Assembly (NCBI RefSeq): GCF_006546935.1
Contig: NZ_SMDN01000001.1
Location: forward strand, 1-64,000
Origin: Mycoplasmopsis mucosicanis
Lineage (GTDB): Bacteria; Bacillota_I; Bacilli_A; Mycoplasmatales; Metamycoplasmataceae
Reading direction: 5' to 3'
Length of the DNA: 64,000 nt
The notes under the pieces were generated by a model, which was not told the DNA's origin, ran no database searches, and saw only the letters and a program-made list of their open reading frames with translations. This document shows, piece by piece, positions 1-11,292 of this stretch (within the stretch, counting starts at the first letter, position 1; every line of letters starts with the position of its first letter). A program made the position numbers and the translations under genes.

Positions 1-2442
1 ATGTATACTTATAATAATATGTCAAAAAATAATAAGTTATTTTCACTTGAACACTTTTTCAAATACAATCTCGCAAGTCAAAAAACTATTCAAATTCCTT
101 CATTGCATTTAAACAAAAAGAGTTTAAACGCTTTTTTGATTATTGATAATTCTACAGAACTGCTTGGAGATGGTTTTGCCAACATTCTGCACTCAAATTC
201 AGGTATAAAAACACTTCAATATTATGATCAAAATTATAAATTCAATGAAATATTGAACAACAAACAAATACTCAAAAAGACATCATTCTATAACATTGAA
301 CACCTCAACCAAAAAACTGATAATATTCCAATTGTTTATGAATACCAACGCATCAAATCCAACTATGTTTCATACAAAAATCGACTTAATTACCTTTCAC
401 AAATACTACAAGCAAATGAGTATAAACTGCGTCTTTTGCTAATCAACACTATTAAACAAAATATAGATACTTTTCACACAGAAATGAATGATTTTAAACG
501 AGAGCATATGTTTTTATTCGAAAAATTCATTCGAGAAATAAATCAAGCAAATTTCACTGAGGCCAATAATATCATCAATCGTGAATGTGAAAACTTTGAT
601 TGATTTTTAGATAATGTTATAAGTGCATTTATCAAGATTTTTAAGGCCTTATATCAAGAAGGAACTAATTTGCGTGAAACTTTTTACACAAGTTCTGCAT
701 ACCAAAATAAGGCAAAAATAACAGCCACATTTAAACAATTAAATATGCTTAAAACAATGCAACAAAGTTCTAAGCAAGCACTCAAACAACAACTCTATAA
801 GAATGGAGTTAAAAAAGAACTTTCAATTATTTATAAACTGCGAAAAAACACACGCAAGAATGCATTCAAACGTACTAGCAACCTAATTTTATGATACAAA
901 TCAAGTGTTAAACAACTGCGTGAAAAACTGAAAAACTTCAAAAAAACATCACCTGAATACATTCAAATATACAAAGAATTGTACACATCCAAACTAATCA
1001 TTAAACAACTAAAAAGTATCCGTTTACAAATTCAATATCTTAACATTGAAATTTTTGATGAATTCAAGCAATACCTTGAATCACGAAAAGAACTGTTTAT
1101 CTCAAATAACCTTTCAACAAATACTCTTCGAGATAAAAATAATCTTAAATTGATACGAAAAATTTCTCAAAGAGAATTTTGCATCGATTTGAACTCATAT
1201 ATAGAACTTTCTTATTCAAATTACAGCCATTTTGTTGATGAAGCAAATAAGTTAAGACATGTTATAAACGATATCAAAACAACACGTCCAGGTGTTTATG
1301 GAATTGAAGACTACAAGACTCAAATATCTAAAATTAAAGACGACTTAGAAATAATGATCGCGCAGGATGATTGAAATAAACAAATCGACAAAGAGGCATT
1401 GCGCAGCAACATATCAATTAATTCAATAACAAATTCCAAAACAAAAACATTTATACAAAACTATTATTCAATACTTAAATTTAACAAAACCATAGCACCA
1501 AAAATCAAGAAAACTATTGAAAATTCAATGTTAAGGGAAAAAGCAGACATTGAATCACTAAACCAATATAAAGCAAAAATTCAAAATATTTTAGGCATCT
1601 ATAGCTCAATATCATTTATTTTTGATTACCTTGAATTAGTGCGTTATATGGCTTTTGTTAAATTTAAAACAAAAAAAGAAACACTTGAATCTATTGATAT
1701 TGGTTATCGTTTAATAGAGGTGCTTAATACAGTTGCATTTAACAATAGCACTCTAGTTAAATTAAATGACAATATTTCTCCAATATCTCGATTAAAAATG
1801 GGTCTGTTAAGTGAAATTTCAATAGGTTCTAAATTGCTTTTTGTTTCAGACGATGCAAGAAATGATGATAAAAATCTTAAAAATGAGTTTATTCGCATCA
1901 CTGAAGATTTTTGTAAAACTTATAAACTTAGTTTAGTTTTTATCACAAACGACCTTGAAATTGTTAAAGAAAACAATTTCGAAAATCTTTATGTATTCTG
2001 CGACAATAAACTTATTGAATATGGCTTTAAAGATAAAGTTTTATATCAACCACTACACCCTATATGAAAACGCTATCTTGAATCAAATAAATCAAGAAAA
2101 ATACCGCATGAAAAAATCGAAATAAATAACTATATATTCAGCGATATGTTTGAATATGATGATGATCATTGAATTATTGCGCCTAGTCAAATAACCAAGA
2201 ACCTAGGTAATAACAATGAAGATCAATGACAAGAATTCACTAAACAACAAACATTAATAAGTGATCTAGAGTCTTATTCTAATGACTCAGACACTATTAT
2301 TATTGATATTTCTAAGACATCTGACAATGATGTGGAAATTGACCTCAATCAAGGTCTCACACGTGAATTCTATTTAACACAAAAAAACACTATTGAAACT
2401 GATACAAAATCAAACACCACAATCAATGATAATACATTCTAA
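1..2442 (+). CDS. OppF-like ABC transporter ATP-binding protein with degenerate ATPase motifs (possibly 5' partial)
   Basis: An 813-codon frame open from the first base, with TGA read as Trp at several points; the true start may lie upstream. The last ~150 residues align by eye with the end of oligopeptide ABC ATPases: a Walker-B-like segment (KLLFVSDDAR), a switch-like segment (LSLVFITNDLEIVKE) and the family's PLHP ending (YQPLHPIWKRYLE). The family has GESGSGKS, LSGGQ and a DEP box; here these read IIDNSTELLGDGF, SPISRLKMGLLSE and FVSDDAR, so the P-loop Lys, signature and catalytic acid are not recognisable. A long Lys/Asn-rich, probably helical insert (~residues 90-560) separates the two halves, as in mycoplasma OppF proteins, and an acidic tail follows. 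It may be a structural partner of an active OppD. Assignment is by motif order, not by a search. Confidence 0.55.
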
Positions 2443-2447
2443 TTTTT

Positions 2448-2488
2448 GACCAATAATACTCAAAAACGTGTATATTGGTCATTTTTTT
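2448..2488 (+). terminator. Hairpin terminator that is also a copy of the dispersed palindrome
   Basis: TGACCAATA pairs with TATTGGTCA across a loop carrying ACTCAAAAACGTG, followed by a T run. It lies just after the OppF-like gene and is one of the dispersed repeat copies. Confidence 0.8.
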
Positions 2489-2538
2489 GTCTTCTTTTTA
2501 TATCCTTGAGTTGCTCTCAAAGATTATGCAAAATGTGA

Positions 2539-2544
2539 TATAAT
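2539..2544 (+). promoter_or_regulatory. Extended -10 promoter of valS
   Basis: TGATATAAT (TG-n-TATAAT) lies 48 bases before the valS start. No convincing -35 is seen. No T-box-like leader is visible in the short leader. Confidence 0.5.
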
Positions 2545-2592
2545 TTACAAAACTATTACTATATAGATTTTCTTTATTTGTTAGGCGGTATT

Positions 2593-5088
2593 ATGGCATT
2601 ATTTAAAACTTATGAGCCAAAAAAATTTGAAGCAAAAATATCTAAAAAATGAATAAAAAAAGGATTTTTTAGTACTCATGATGAGACTAAAAAACCTTTT
2701 ACTATTCTTTTGCCTCCACCAAACGTAACAGGTAAATTACACATCGGACATGCCTTAAACACCGCAATACAAGACACATTAATTCGTTATAAAAAACTAA
2801 AAGGCTATGATGTATTTTACATTGCTGGTATGGACCATGCAGGAATTGCTACTCAGTCAAAAGTTGAAAGCAATATTTATAAATTAAGTGGAAAATCACG
2901 TCATGACTTTGGTCGTGATGAGTTTTTAAACAAAATATGAGAATGAAAAGACGAATACTCAGCTTCAATTCGTAAGCAATGAGAAGTATTAGGCCTATCA
3001 TTAGATTACAAACGAGAACGTTTTACACTTGATAGCAAGTCAAACAAGGCAGTAAACAAGGCATTTATTGAACTTTACAACAAAGGACTAATTTACAGGG
3101 GTACTAAACCAATAAATTGAGACACAAAACTTAAGACTGCTTTATCAAATATTGAAGTTATCCCAAAAGCAACTGAACAAAATATGCTTTATATCAAATA
3201 TCATATTGCAAATTCAAATGATTATTTAGTTGTTGCTACAGTTCGACCCGAAACAATGCTTTCTGATGTTGCAGTAATTTATAACCCGCATGATATTCGT
3301 TACAACAAACTCAAAAATGTCCAACTAATTCATCCTCTAACCAAAAAAATTATTCCACTGATTGCTGATTCGTATACTGAAGTTGGTTTTGGTAGCGGAC
3401 TAATGAAGCTTTCTGCACACGCACAAGTAGATATAGATATTATTAAAAAACATGGTCTTGAGGTTATTGAAACAATTGATCAAAACGGTTTTATTAATGC
3501 ACCAGATTCAATTTTTCATGGTCTTGAACGTTTCGAGGCACGTAAAGAAATTGAAAAATACTTAAAAGAACAAAATTTAATTGAAAAGATTGAAAAAACT
3601 GTATCAAATGTAGGTTATTCTGAAAGAAGCGGTGAACCTGTTGAAATATTGGTTATGCCTCAATGATTTGTGAAAATGGACTCACTTTCTAAATCAATTC
3701 TTGAGCATCTTAAAACAAGTGATTCAATTAAATTTTTCCCTCCTCGCTTTAAATCAACACTCAAAACATGAATGCAAAATGCATATGATTGAACAATTTC
3801 GCGTCAATTGTGATGAGGACACCGCATTCCTGCATGATACAAAGATGACCAAATTAAAGTGCAAATTAATTCACCAGGCGAAGGATGAACACAAGACAAT
3901 GATGTTCTTGATACTTGATTTTCATCAGGTTTGGCACCTTTTTCATTTTTAGGTTGGCCAGATAAAAACGCTTCAAAAAACCTTCAACGTTATTTCCCTA
4001 ACTCATTGCTAGTTACTGGTTATGATATTATTTTCTTTTGAGTAGCACGAATGTACTTTTTCTCATTAGCATTCACAAACAAAAAACCTTTCCAACACTT
4101 GTTGCTTACAGGTCTTGTTCGTGATGAACAAGGTCGCAAAATGTCTAAATCATTAGGAAATGGTATTGATCCTATGGACGTTGTTGATCAGTATGGCGCT
4201 GATGCAATGCGTTGATTCTTGTGTACTAACTCAACTCCTGGTCTTGATATTCGCTATTCAAATGAAAAAATTAAATCAGCTTGAGGTTTGTGTAATAAAT
4301 TGTGAAATATTGCTCGCTACATTCAAAATCTTGGACAAAATTCAACTACAAAACTAACACCAGCAGATAAATGAATCAACAACCGTCTTACAGAATTAAG
4401 CAAAAAAGTTGATAAAGCATATGAAAAATATGAATTAACAATTGTTGGTGCTGAATTAAGTAGATTTATTTACACAGATTTTAGTTCTTGATATGTTGAA
4501 CTCTTAAAAATAATGCCAAGTAAACAAGCAGCACTCGATAATTTCAAAAAACTTTTAATTCTTTTACACCCTTTATTACCGTTCATCACTGATTATCTAT
4601 ACAAAAAACTATATAATGAAGAAATATTGCTTGCTCAACCACTACAATTAAAAAATAAATCAAAACAAACAGTGGAAGAAGTGCAAAACATTATCAAAAT
4701 TGTTAATATTATTCGTAAATATCGTGAAGACAAATCGATATCTAAGAAGGTTACTATCAAATATGATCTAAATTTTGCACCAAGTACATTCACATCTGAT
4801 TCGATTGCTAAATTAGCAAATGCTCAATTACAAAGCAACAAAGACTCGTTGTTTGCTGATGGTAATTTAATTGTATATATTGCTGAATCAAATGAACAAA
4901 AACAAGCATATATTACTGAATTAAAAGCAAAAATCCAATACACACAATCAGAGCTTTCTCGTGCTCAAAATATGCTAAATAATCCTAATTTTGTTGCAAA
5001 AGCACCAGCTGCAAAAATTGCTCAAGAACGTGAAAAAGTCATTAAATTTACAACAGAATTAGAGCAGTATAGAGAGGAGTTAAAATGA
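2593..5088 (+). CDS. valS: Valyl-tRNA synthetase
   Basis: Charges tRNA-Val with valine in the cytoplasm. 831 residues with TGA as Trp. The class Ia signatures are intact: HIGH box in [12 protein letters not shown] (~residue 45-53), KMSKS in [10 protein letters not shown] (~515) and the C-terminal ValRS coiled coil ([17 protein letters not shown]). The start [16 protein letters not shown] is the usual ValRS N terminus. The CP1 editing domain is present but altered: the family TTRPET reads TVRPET, and the usual TPAHDPND segment reads LSAHAQVD, losing the first Asp of that motif. The last four bases overlap folD (ATGA), so the two genes are probably translationally coupled. Confidence 0.97.
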
Positions 5089-5945
5089 AAATCTTAAAAG
5101 GAAAACCTGTTGCTGAAAAATTAAGCGAAAATTTAAAAGTCGAATTTAAAAAAGTTATTGAAGCACTTGGTCGAAAACCTATTTTAGCAATCGTACGTGT
5201 TGGTGATAATGAAGTCTCAACCAAATTTATTCAACGTAAAATTGAAAAAGCTAATGAACTTGGTGTTGAAGCAAAAGTTTATCATTTTCCTGAAAGTGTT
5301 AAGTACAAAAACTTACTCAGAAAACTTGATGATATAAACGAAGAAGCTGATGGAATTATTGTCCAACTACCTTTACCCGAGCCTCTTAACACTTCAACTC
5401 AACCAATACTTGATGCAGTGCGCTGAGATAAAGATGTAGATGGCTTAACCAACAGAAATACATTTAATTTTTACAACAAAACTGATGAGTTTAACTTTAC
5501 TCCAGCCACTGCTCAAGGTGTAATGGAACTTATTGATTATTATGGTATTGAAGTTGAAAATAAACGTGCAGCTGTAGTAGGTCGTTCACTTTTGGTTGGT
5601 CGACCTACAGCAAACCTTTTAAAATCACGCAATGCTACTGTCTCAACACATAACCGTGAATCAGGAATCAAAGGTGTAGAAAACGCTGATATTCTTGTTG
5701 TTGCTGCTGGTTCACCTAAATTAATCAAAAAAGAAAACATTAAAGAAGGCGCTGTAGTTATTGATATTGGAACCAGTTGAGTTGAAGAAAATGGTGAAAA
5801 TAAACTAGTTGGTGATGTTGATCACGACGGATTAGATGGATACATTGAAGCAATTGCGCCAACTCCTGGTGGTGTAGGTCCATTAACTGTAGTTTGTCTA
5901 TTTGCTAACTTGCTAAAAGCAATCAAATTCAATAATGATTTATAG
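5085..5945 (+). CDS. folD: Bifunctional methylenetetrahydrofolate dehydrogenase/cyclohydrolase
   Basis: Interconverts 5,10-methylene-THF, 5,10-methenyl-THF and 10-formyl-THF in one-carbon metabolism. 286 residues, the normal length. Visible family motifs are DGIIVQLPLP, WDKDVDGLT, VVGRSLLVGRP (the Rossmann GRSxxVGxP loop) and APTPGGVGPLTV. The catalytic Lys is present in FIQRK (~residue 52), but the Tyr usually four residues before it is Phe. The start overlaps the valS stop by 4 bases and a hairpin terminator follows. Confidence 0.95.
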
Positions 5946-5972
5946 ACCAAAAATACTCAATTTTGTGTCTTT

Positions 5973-6009
5973 AATGTGCAAATGTGGAAACTTTTGCACA
6001 TTTATTTTT
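5973..6009 (+). terminator. Rho-independent terminator after folD
   Basis: AATGTGCAAA pairs with TTTGCACATT, followed by TATTTTTG. A partial copy of the dispersed repeat (ACCAAAAATACTCAA) lies between it and the folD stop, at 5945-5960. Confidence 0.75.
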
Positions 6010-6034
6010 GATTTTAAATAATATTAATATAAAA

Positions 6035-6040
6035 TATACT
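6035..6040 (+). promoter_or_regulatory. Probable -10 of pta-ackA
   Basis: TATACT lies 20 bases before the pta start. A strong Shine-Dalgarno, AAAAGGAGAC, sits between them at 6046-6055. Confidence 0.4.
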
Positions 6041-6060
6041 AATTAAAAGGAGACAAAATA

Positions 6061-7050
6061 ATGGAATTTACATCTTTAATTCAACACAATGTTGAACAAA
6101 TTCAAACAAAAAAACGAATTGTGCTTGTAGATGGTAATGACTCTCGTGCAATTGAGGCTGCACAACTATTAGAGCATTTCCATAACCTTGAAATCATTTT
6201 GCTTACTGAAAATGATGAAAAAATCAACACTAAAGCTACAGTGTTAAATATCAATGCCAACAAAGCAAAACAAGAAATTTATGCACACACATTATTCAAT
6301 CGCCGTCAAGCAATGGCTGATGCAAAAGGTAAAGAAAACAAGGACACTCTTGATGTTTGTTTAAAAGCTATGCAACAAAGACCATCTTATGCGATGATGA
6401 TGTTAGAAAACGGAGAAGTTGATGGTGTTGTAGGTGGTCTAATTTATTCAACTGCAGACATGCTGCGAGCTGCATTCAAAGTTGTTGGACCTGCTCAAGG
6501 CATCAAAACAATAAGCTCAGTAATGGTTATGCACCGTGGAGAAGAAACTCTTTTCTTCTCAGATATTTCAGTTAATGCAAGACCACATAAAGCTGCACTT
6601 ACCGATATTGGAATTAATGCTGCAAAATTTGTTAAAGGTTTTGGAATTGAACCTAAAATTGCATTCTTATCATTCTCAACAGATTACAGTGCTAAAACCG
6701 AAGAAACTGTAATGGTGCATGAAGCCACTGAAGAATTCAATGCAAAATATGATGGCGTTAAAGCAATTGGTGAAGTTCAATTGGATGCTGCACTAGACTT
6801 AGGTGTTAGAAACAAAAAATACAAAAAAGAATCATTTAATGAACCTGCAAACACCTTAATTTTCCCTAACCTTGAAGCAGGAAATATTGGTTATAAACTT
6901 GTTCAAAGACTTGCTGGTTTTGGAGCAATTGGACCAATTATTGTTGGTACTAATAAACCAGTTAATGACCTTTCAAGAGGTGCAAAAGTAAATGATGTTG
7001 TCAACACAATTTTAATCACTATGATACAAAGTGAAGAAGGAGAAAAATAA
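6061..7050 (+). CDS. pta: Phosphate acetyltransferase
   Basis: Converts acetyl-CoA and phosphate to acetyl phosphate, the first step of acetate fermentation; AckA, encoded next, then makes ATP. 329 residues, typical of the short Pta form without the regulatory N-terminal domain. Family segments are VDGVVGGLIYSTADMLRAAF, FSDISVNARP, AKTEETVMVHEATEEF, GEVQLDAAL and ANTLIFPNLEAGNIGYKL. The start is set by an AGGAG Shine-Dalgarno 6-8 bases upstream. The final A of its TAA is the first base of the ackA ATG. Confidence 0.96.
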   Translation: MEFTSLIQHNVEQIQTKKRIVLVDGNDSRAIEAAQLLEHFHNLEIILLTENDEKINTKATVLNINANKAKQEIYAHTLFNRRQAMADAKGKENKDTLDVCLKAMQQRPSYAMMMLENGEVDGVVGGLIYSTADMLRAAFKVVGPAQGIKTISSVMVMHRGEETLFFSDISVNARPHKAALTDIGINAAKFVKGFGIEPKIAFLSFSTDYSAKTEETVMVHEATEEFNAKYDGVKAIGEVQLDAALDLGVRNKKYKKESFNEPANTLIFPNLEAGNIGYKLVQRLAGFGAIGPIIVGTNKPVNDLSRGAKVNDVVNTILITMIQSEEGEK

Positions 7051-8237
7051 TGTCAAAAAAAGTTTTAGTTATTAATGCTGGATCAAGTTCAATTAAATTA
7101 CAATTATTCCTAAAGGACACTCTAGATGTTATTGCAAGTGGAATAGCTGAAAGAATTACACTTGCTGATGGAATAATCACAATTAAGGCTAATGGTGAAA
7201 AATACATCAAAAATGTTGCAATGCCAAATCACACAGTTGCTGCTGAACACATTCTAGAACTTATGTCTCAAGCCAAAATTATTGAAAATGTTGAAGAAAT
7301 CGAAATAATTGGTTTTAGAGTTGTGCACGGTGGAAAATTTTTCACTAAAACTACTGCAATTAACGATGAAGTTATTGAAGTTATTAAAAAATGTTCAGAC
7401 TATGCACCATTGCACAACCCTGGCGCATTACAAGCTATCAGTGCATTTAAATCAGTTCTTCCACATGCAAAATTAGCTGCTGAATTTGACACAAGTTTCC
7501 ACACAACAATGCCAGATGTAAACTCTATTTACCCTATTCCTGCTGAATGAACTGAAAAATACGGCATTCGTCGTTTCGGTTTTCACGGAATTTCACACCA
7601 ATTCATTACTCTAAAAATGGAACAAATTTTAGGCAAAGAAAAAGTTAATATTGTTAATGCACACATTGGAAACGGTGCTTCATTATGTGCCATCAAAGAT
7701 TCTAAATCAGTAGATACAACAATGGGATTTACTCCACTTGCAGGAATTATGATGGGTACTCGTTCAGGTGATATTGACCCTGCGATTATTGAATTCGTTG
7801 CTTCTCATGCAAATCTTAGTGCTGCTGAAGTAACTAGCGCGTTAAACAAAAAATCTGGTCTTCTTGGTGTTAGTGGAATTTCATCAGATATGCGAGATAT
7901 TGAAAAAGGAATTGTCGAAGGCAATCTAAAAGCAATTTTTGCTTGAAAACTTTATGTTCAAAAAATTGTTGATTATATTGCAAACTATGCAAACAAAGTT
8001 GGCAAATTAGATGCTATTGTTTTCACTGCTGGTGTAGGTGAAAACGCACCTGACTTACGTCAAGACGTTGTTGAAAAAATTACATTTGCTAATATTAAAT
8101 TAAACAACGAAGCAAACACTAAACCAATTGAAGAATATGCTTTGATTTCAGCTCCTGAAAGCGAAGTTAAAGTTTATGTAATTAGAACAAATGAAGAACT
8201 TTTAATTGCTCAAAACTCAATAAAAATCTTCAAATAA
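7050..8237 (+). CDS. ackA: Acetate kinase
   Basis: Makes ATP and acetate from acetyl phosphate, a main substrate-level phosphorylation step in fermentative mycoplasmas. 395 residues. Motifs include the N-terminal VINAGSSSIKLQLF phosphate loop, FHGISHQFI, NAHIGNGASLCAI, MGTRSGDIDPAI and FTAGVGENAPDLR. Start and stop both overlap neighbours by one base (TAATG), tying it to pta and coaD in one operon. Confidence 0.97.
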
Positions 8238-8665
8238 TGCTCACTAAAGCAATTTATGCAGGTAGCTTTGACCCTTTACACTCGGGTCACCAAGCCGTTA
8301 TTTCTAAAGCTCTCAAATTGGTTGATCATTTAATAATTGTAGTTTCAAACAACCCAGATAAAAACAATCTCAATAACCTTGAACAAAGATTTAATTTCAT
8401 AAAAAATCTTTATGCAAATAACAAAAATATTGAGGTTTTATGCAACAAAAACGAATTAATAGGAAACATTGCTGCTCGTTTAAATGTCAATTTTCTAATT
8501 CGTTCAGCACGCAACAACACTGATTATCAAAATGAACTTGATATAGCTGCTGGAAACCATGAAGTCAATCCGCAACTTGAAACAATTTTAATAATTCCTG
8601 ATTATGAAATGATAGGTATATCTTCAACACTTATTCGTCATAAACAAGCTCTCAAAAAGGATTAA
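8237..8665 (+). CDS. coaD: Phosphopantetheine adenylyltransferase
   Basis: Transfers AMP to 4'-phosphopantetheine to give dephospho-CoA in CoA synthesis, fitting its place behind the CoA-using pta-ackA. 142 residues, ~20 shorter than usual. The nucleotidyltransferase motif GSFDPLHSGH is at residues 9-18 and the second, ISSTLIR, near the C terminus; FLIRSARNNTDYQNEL matches the family LVRGLR-x-DFxYE region. No Shine-Dalgarno is visible; its ATG overlaps the ackA stop, so it relies on coupling. Confidence 0.9.
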   Translation: MLTKAIYAGSFDPLHSGHQAVISKALKLVDHLIIVVSNNPDKNNLNNLEQRFNFIKNLYANNKNIEVLCNKNELIGNIAARLNVNFLIRSARNNTDYQNELDIAAGNHEVNPQLETILIIPDYEMIGISSTLIRHKQALKKD

Positions 8666-8667
8666 TT

Positions 8668-9255
8668 ATGTGAAAATTTATTACAAGTTCGCTTGAACCT
8701 TCAACCTGACATAACACACAAAATAATCAACAAATTGTGTTTTGAGGTCGTTCAAATGTTGGTAAGTCTTCTTTGCTTAATGCACTAACTTCACAAAATT
8801 TGGCGTTTGTTTCTAAACGACCAGGCCGCACTCAATTAATTAACTTTTTTGCAGACAATAACAATAAATATATTGTTGATTTGCCTGGTTATGGATATGC
8901 TGAAATGTCTAAAACTCAACAGGAAAAGATGCTCAAAAACATCAAAATGTTTTTAAGCAACGACCCTAATCCAAAACATATTTTTATTCTTTTAGACTCA
9001 CGCAGCGGAATAACCAAAATTGATTTAGAAATATTGAATTTTATTAGCCAACTTCAATGAAATTATTCACTAATATACACAAAAATCGATAAATTAAACC
9101 AAAAAGAAAAATCTGCTTTAATTAAAAAACACACTGAATTTTTAGAGAATTATTCGCTTGGTACCAACATAAACACATTCTTGGTTTCAGCTCAAAAAAG
9201 AATAAATCTAGATGAATTAGTATCCTTTGTAGACCAATTACTTTATAGCAATTAA
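8668..9255 (+). CDS. engB: Ribosome-biogenesis GTPase EngB/YsxC
   Basis: Small GTPase of 50S subunit assembly. 195 residues, normal length. G1 is GRSNVGKSS, the G2 region RPGRTQLINFF, G3 DLPGYGYAE, G4 TKID and G5 SAQ. It starts two bases after coaD with ATG-TGA (Met-Trp) and is probably the last gene of the pta operon or runs on into the next gene, whose ATG is 9 bases downstream behind AAGGAGT. Confidence 0.94.
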
Positions 9256-9263
9256 GGAGTAAA

Positions 9264-11198
9264 ATGAAATTTAACAAGAAATTATCTTATTTATTAGTTG
9301 CTGGCATTGCTTCAGCTGCCTTTATCACACCACTCGCATTACTTTATAAGCATGCTCATAAAGCTCCTAATGCACTACAACAAATTGCTAACTACAAGTT
9401 AAGTTTTGGTAAAGGTCTAAACAAAAAAGAAGCTGCCAAACATTACGCAAGCGAATTTTCTTATGCTTCTTATAATGATTCTAGAACTAATTATTCATAC
9501 CAAGAGCTTTTTCAACCATTGCTAAAAAATATCTCCACAAAAGACAACGATTTTTGAAAATATCAACTTGAAATTAGTTACAACCGAAAAGACTCTTCTG
9601 TTGAAGAATACAAACAATATAAAGATCCTTTATTTACATTAAAAAACAAAATATCTTCAGCACCTATTGATGTTTTAAAGCAAACGCATAACATCTATTA
9701 TCATTCATATAGCAATGATTTTGAAGGAAAATTGTATCTTAATGTGCTTCTTGAAGACAAAAATGGTATTGAAGGCAAAAAAGATTTATTACAAAAATCA
9801 ACTTCAAATGAAGAACGTATCAATTCATGAGCCTACTTCACATTTGAACTTGGCGGTTTTAAAAAACTAGATCCAAAAGCAAAAAATGATGCACAATTAC
9901 TTCAGTCTCCTAACTCAAATCAACATTCATTAATCACACCTTATGGTGTTTCTCAAACATCAACATTAAATGAAGTATTAAACTCTTCACAATACAAAAC
10001 AACTATCAATGACAAAGAAGTAGTTAAAGAAGTCAAATCGGTCGCACAATTATATGATCTTTTGCCTCATGAAGACATACAAAGACCAATCATTGAACGC
10101 TTTACAAATAAACCAGAAGGTGCTAACGAACCAAATAAATTAATCAACCATGTTATCAATACACAAATTGAACTTCTAGAAAACTCACGAGTAGTGAGCG
10201 AATTATCAAATAGATTTAAAAACAATCAAAAAAATGCTTATATTGACTCACTCCAAAAACAAGGTTTAAATGAACAACAAATCAATGAAGTAGTAAAAGA
10301 AATTGAAAAATATTTAAAATATTTTGAAGACTCAAAAGACGAACTGAAAAAATTTATTGAGCAAAAAGTTTCATCTAGCAATCGTGATGAACTCAAAAAA
10401 TCACTTAAAAATGCTAAAAATATTGAAGAGTTAATTGAATTGGCTGAACAAGCCTATGAAAAAGCTGCTGAACCAAACAATAATATTGTTAGCAAATTTT
10501 TCTCATTTGATACAACAAACTCGCAAAACAAACTTCTTAAATTAGACAATAAACGTCCAATTTGATTCAGTTTAGATCCTAATGATTCTTCAAAACTCAT
10601 TGCACACTATTACGTGATAAGATATGTGCCTGACGCTGATAAAAAAGATCTCAAAACACTTGCAAAACACAAAATAGTTAAAATCAACCAACCTTTAAAA
10701 CAACAAATCTACATTAATTACTTTAAACTCAAAGAAATCGCAGACAGTGTTGTAGAAATTAAGGCTAAAGATGGTATTGACATTTCTCAACACACTCAAG
10801 AAGGCAAAAATAAATTAAATTTCACACGTAATTCTTCATCTTCAATAGAAAATTCATCAAAAGGTTACTTTGATGAATTAGTTCTTGAGTTTAATAAGCC
10901 CAAATTTGAACAACTTATCAAAGACAAAAAATTGCAATTAAGCAATGATGAACAAAATCTTAATCACTATACACTTGCATTCGAAACAGACAACTTTTAT
11001 AAACCAATTGATTCAAAAACCAAAGAGAAAACAAAAGATTTATTTCCTTTTGTAGGTGAGCAAAATAAAGACGAAATAACCTTTGTTGTTAGTCTAAAAT
11101 TCACAAATTCACACAGCAAAACTGGTATTAGTCAATACTGAAAAATAATTAAGCTTAAAGGTTTTAAACAACCTGAACAAGAAAACAAAAACTCATAA
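9264..11198 (+). CDS. Membrane-anchored extracytoplasmic protein of unknown function
   Basis: 644 residues, not recognised. A hydrophobic N-terminal helix (YLLVAGIASAAFITPLALLY, residues ~9-28) after Lys residues acts as a signal anchor; there is no lipobox Cys. The remainder is hydrophilic, Lys/Asn/Gln-rich, with a helical Glu/Lys-rich middle (~residues 300-400, for example [20 protein letters not shown]) suggesting a coiled coil. An AAGGAGT ribosome site is 5 bases before the ATG. Its stop lies inside the terminator hairpin. It may be a surface protein, but nothing specific supports a function. Confidence 0.75.
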
Positions 11199-11210
11199 TT
11201 GAGTTTTTTT
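11188..11210 (+). terminator. Rho-independent terminator overlapping the stop of the anchored protein
   Basis: AAAACTCA pairs with TGAGTTTT across the TAA stop codon, followed by T residues. Confidence 0.8.
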
Positions 11211-11292
11211 CATTTATGTTTTATGACGCAAAAACTTTTGTTTAATTAATATTGTAATATCATTTATATACGTTATTTAATCAAGGAGAAAC

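Noticed and set aside
2545..2592. T-box leader before valS
   Set aside because: The leader is under 50 bases and lacks a T-box sequence or antiterminator.
3701..3952. 83-codon frame inside valS
   Set aside because: Out-of-frame shadow of the ValRS catalytic region.
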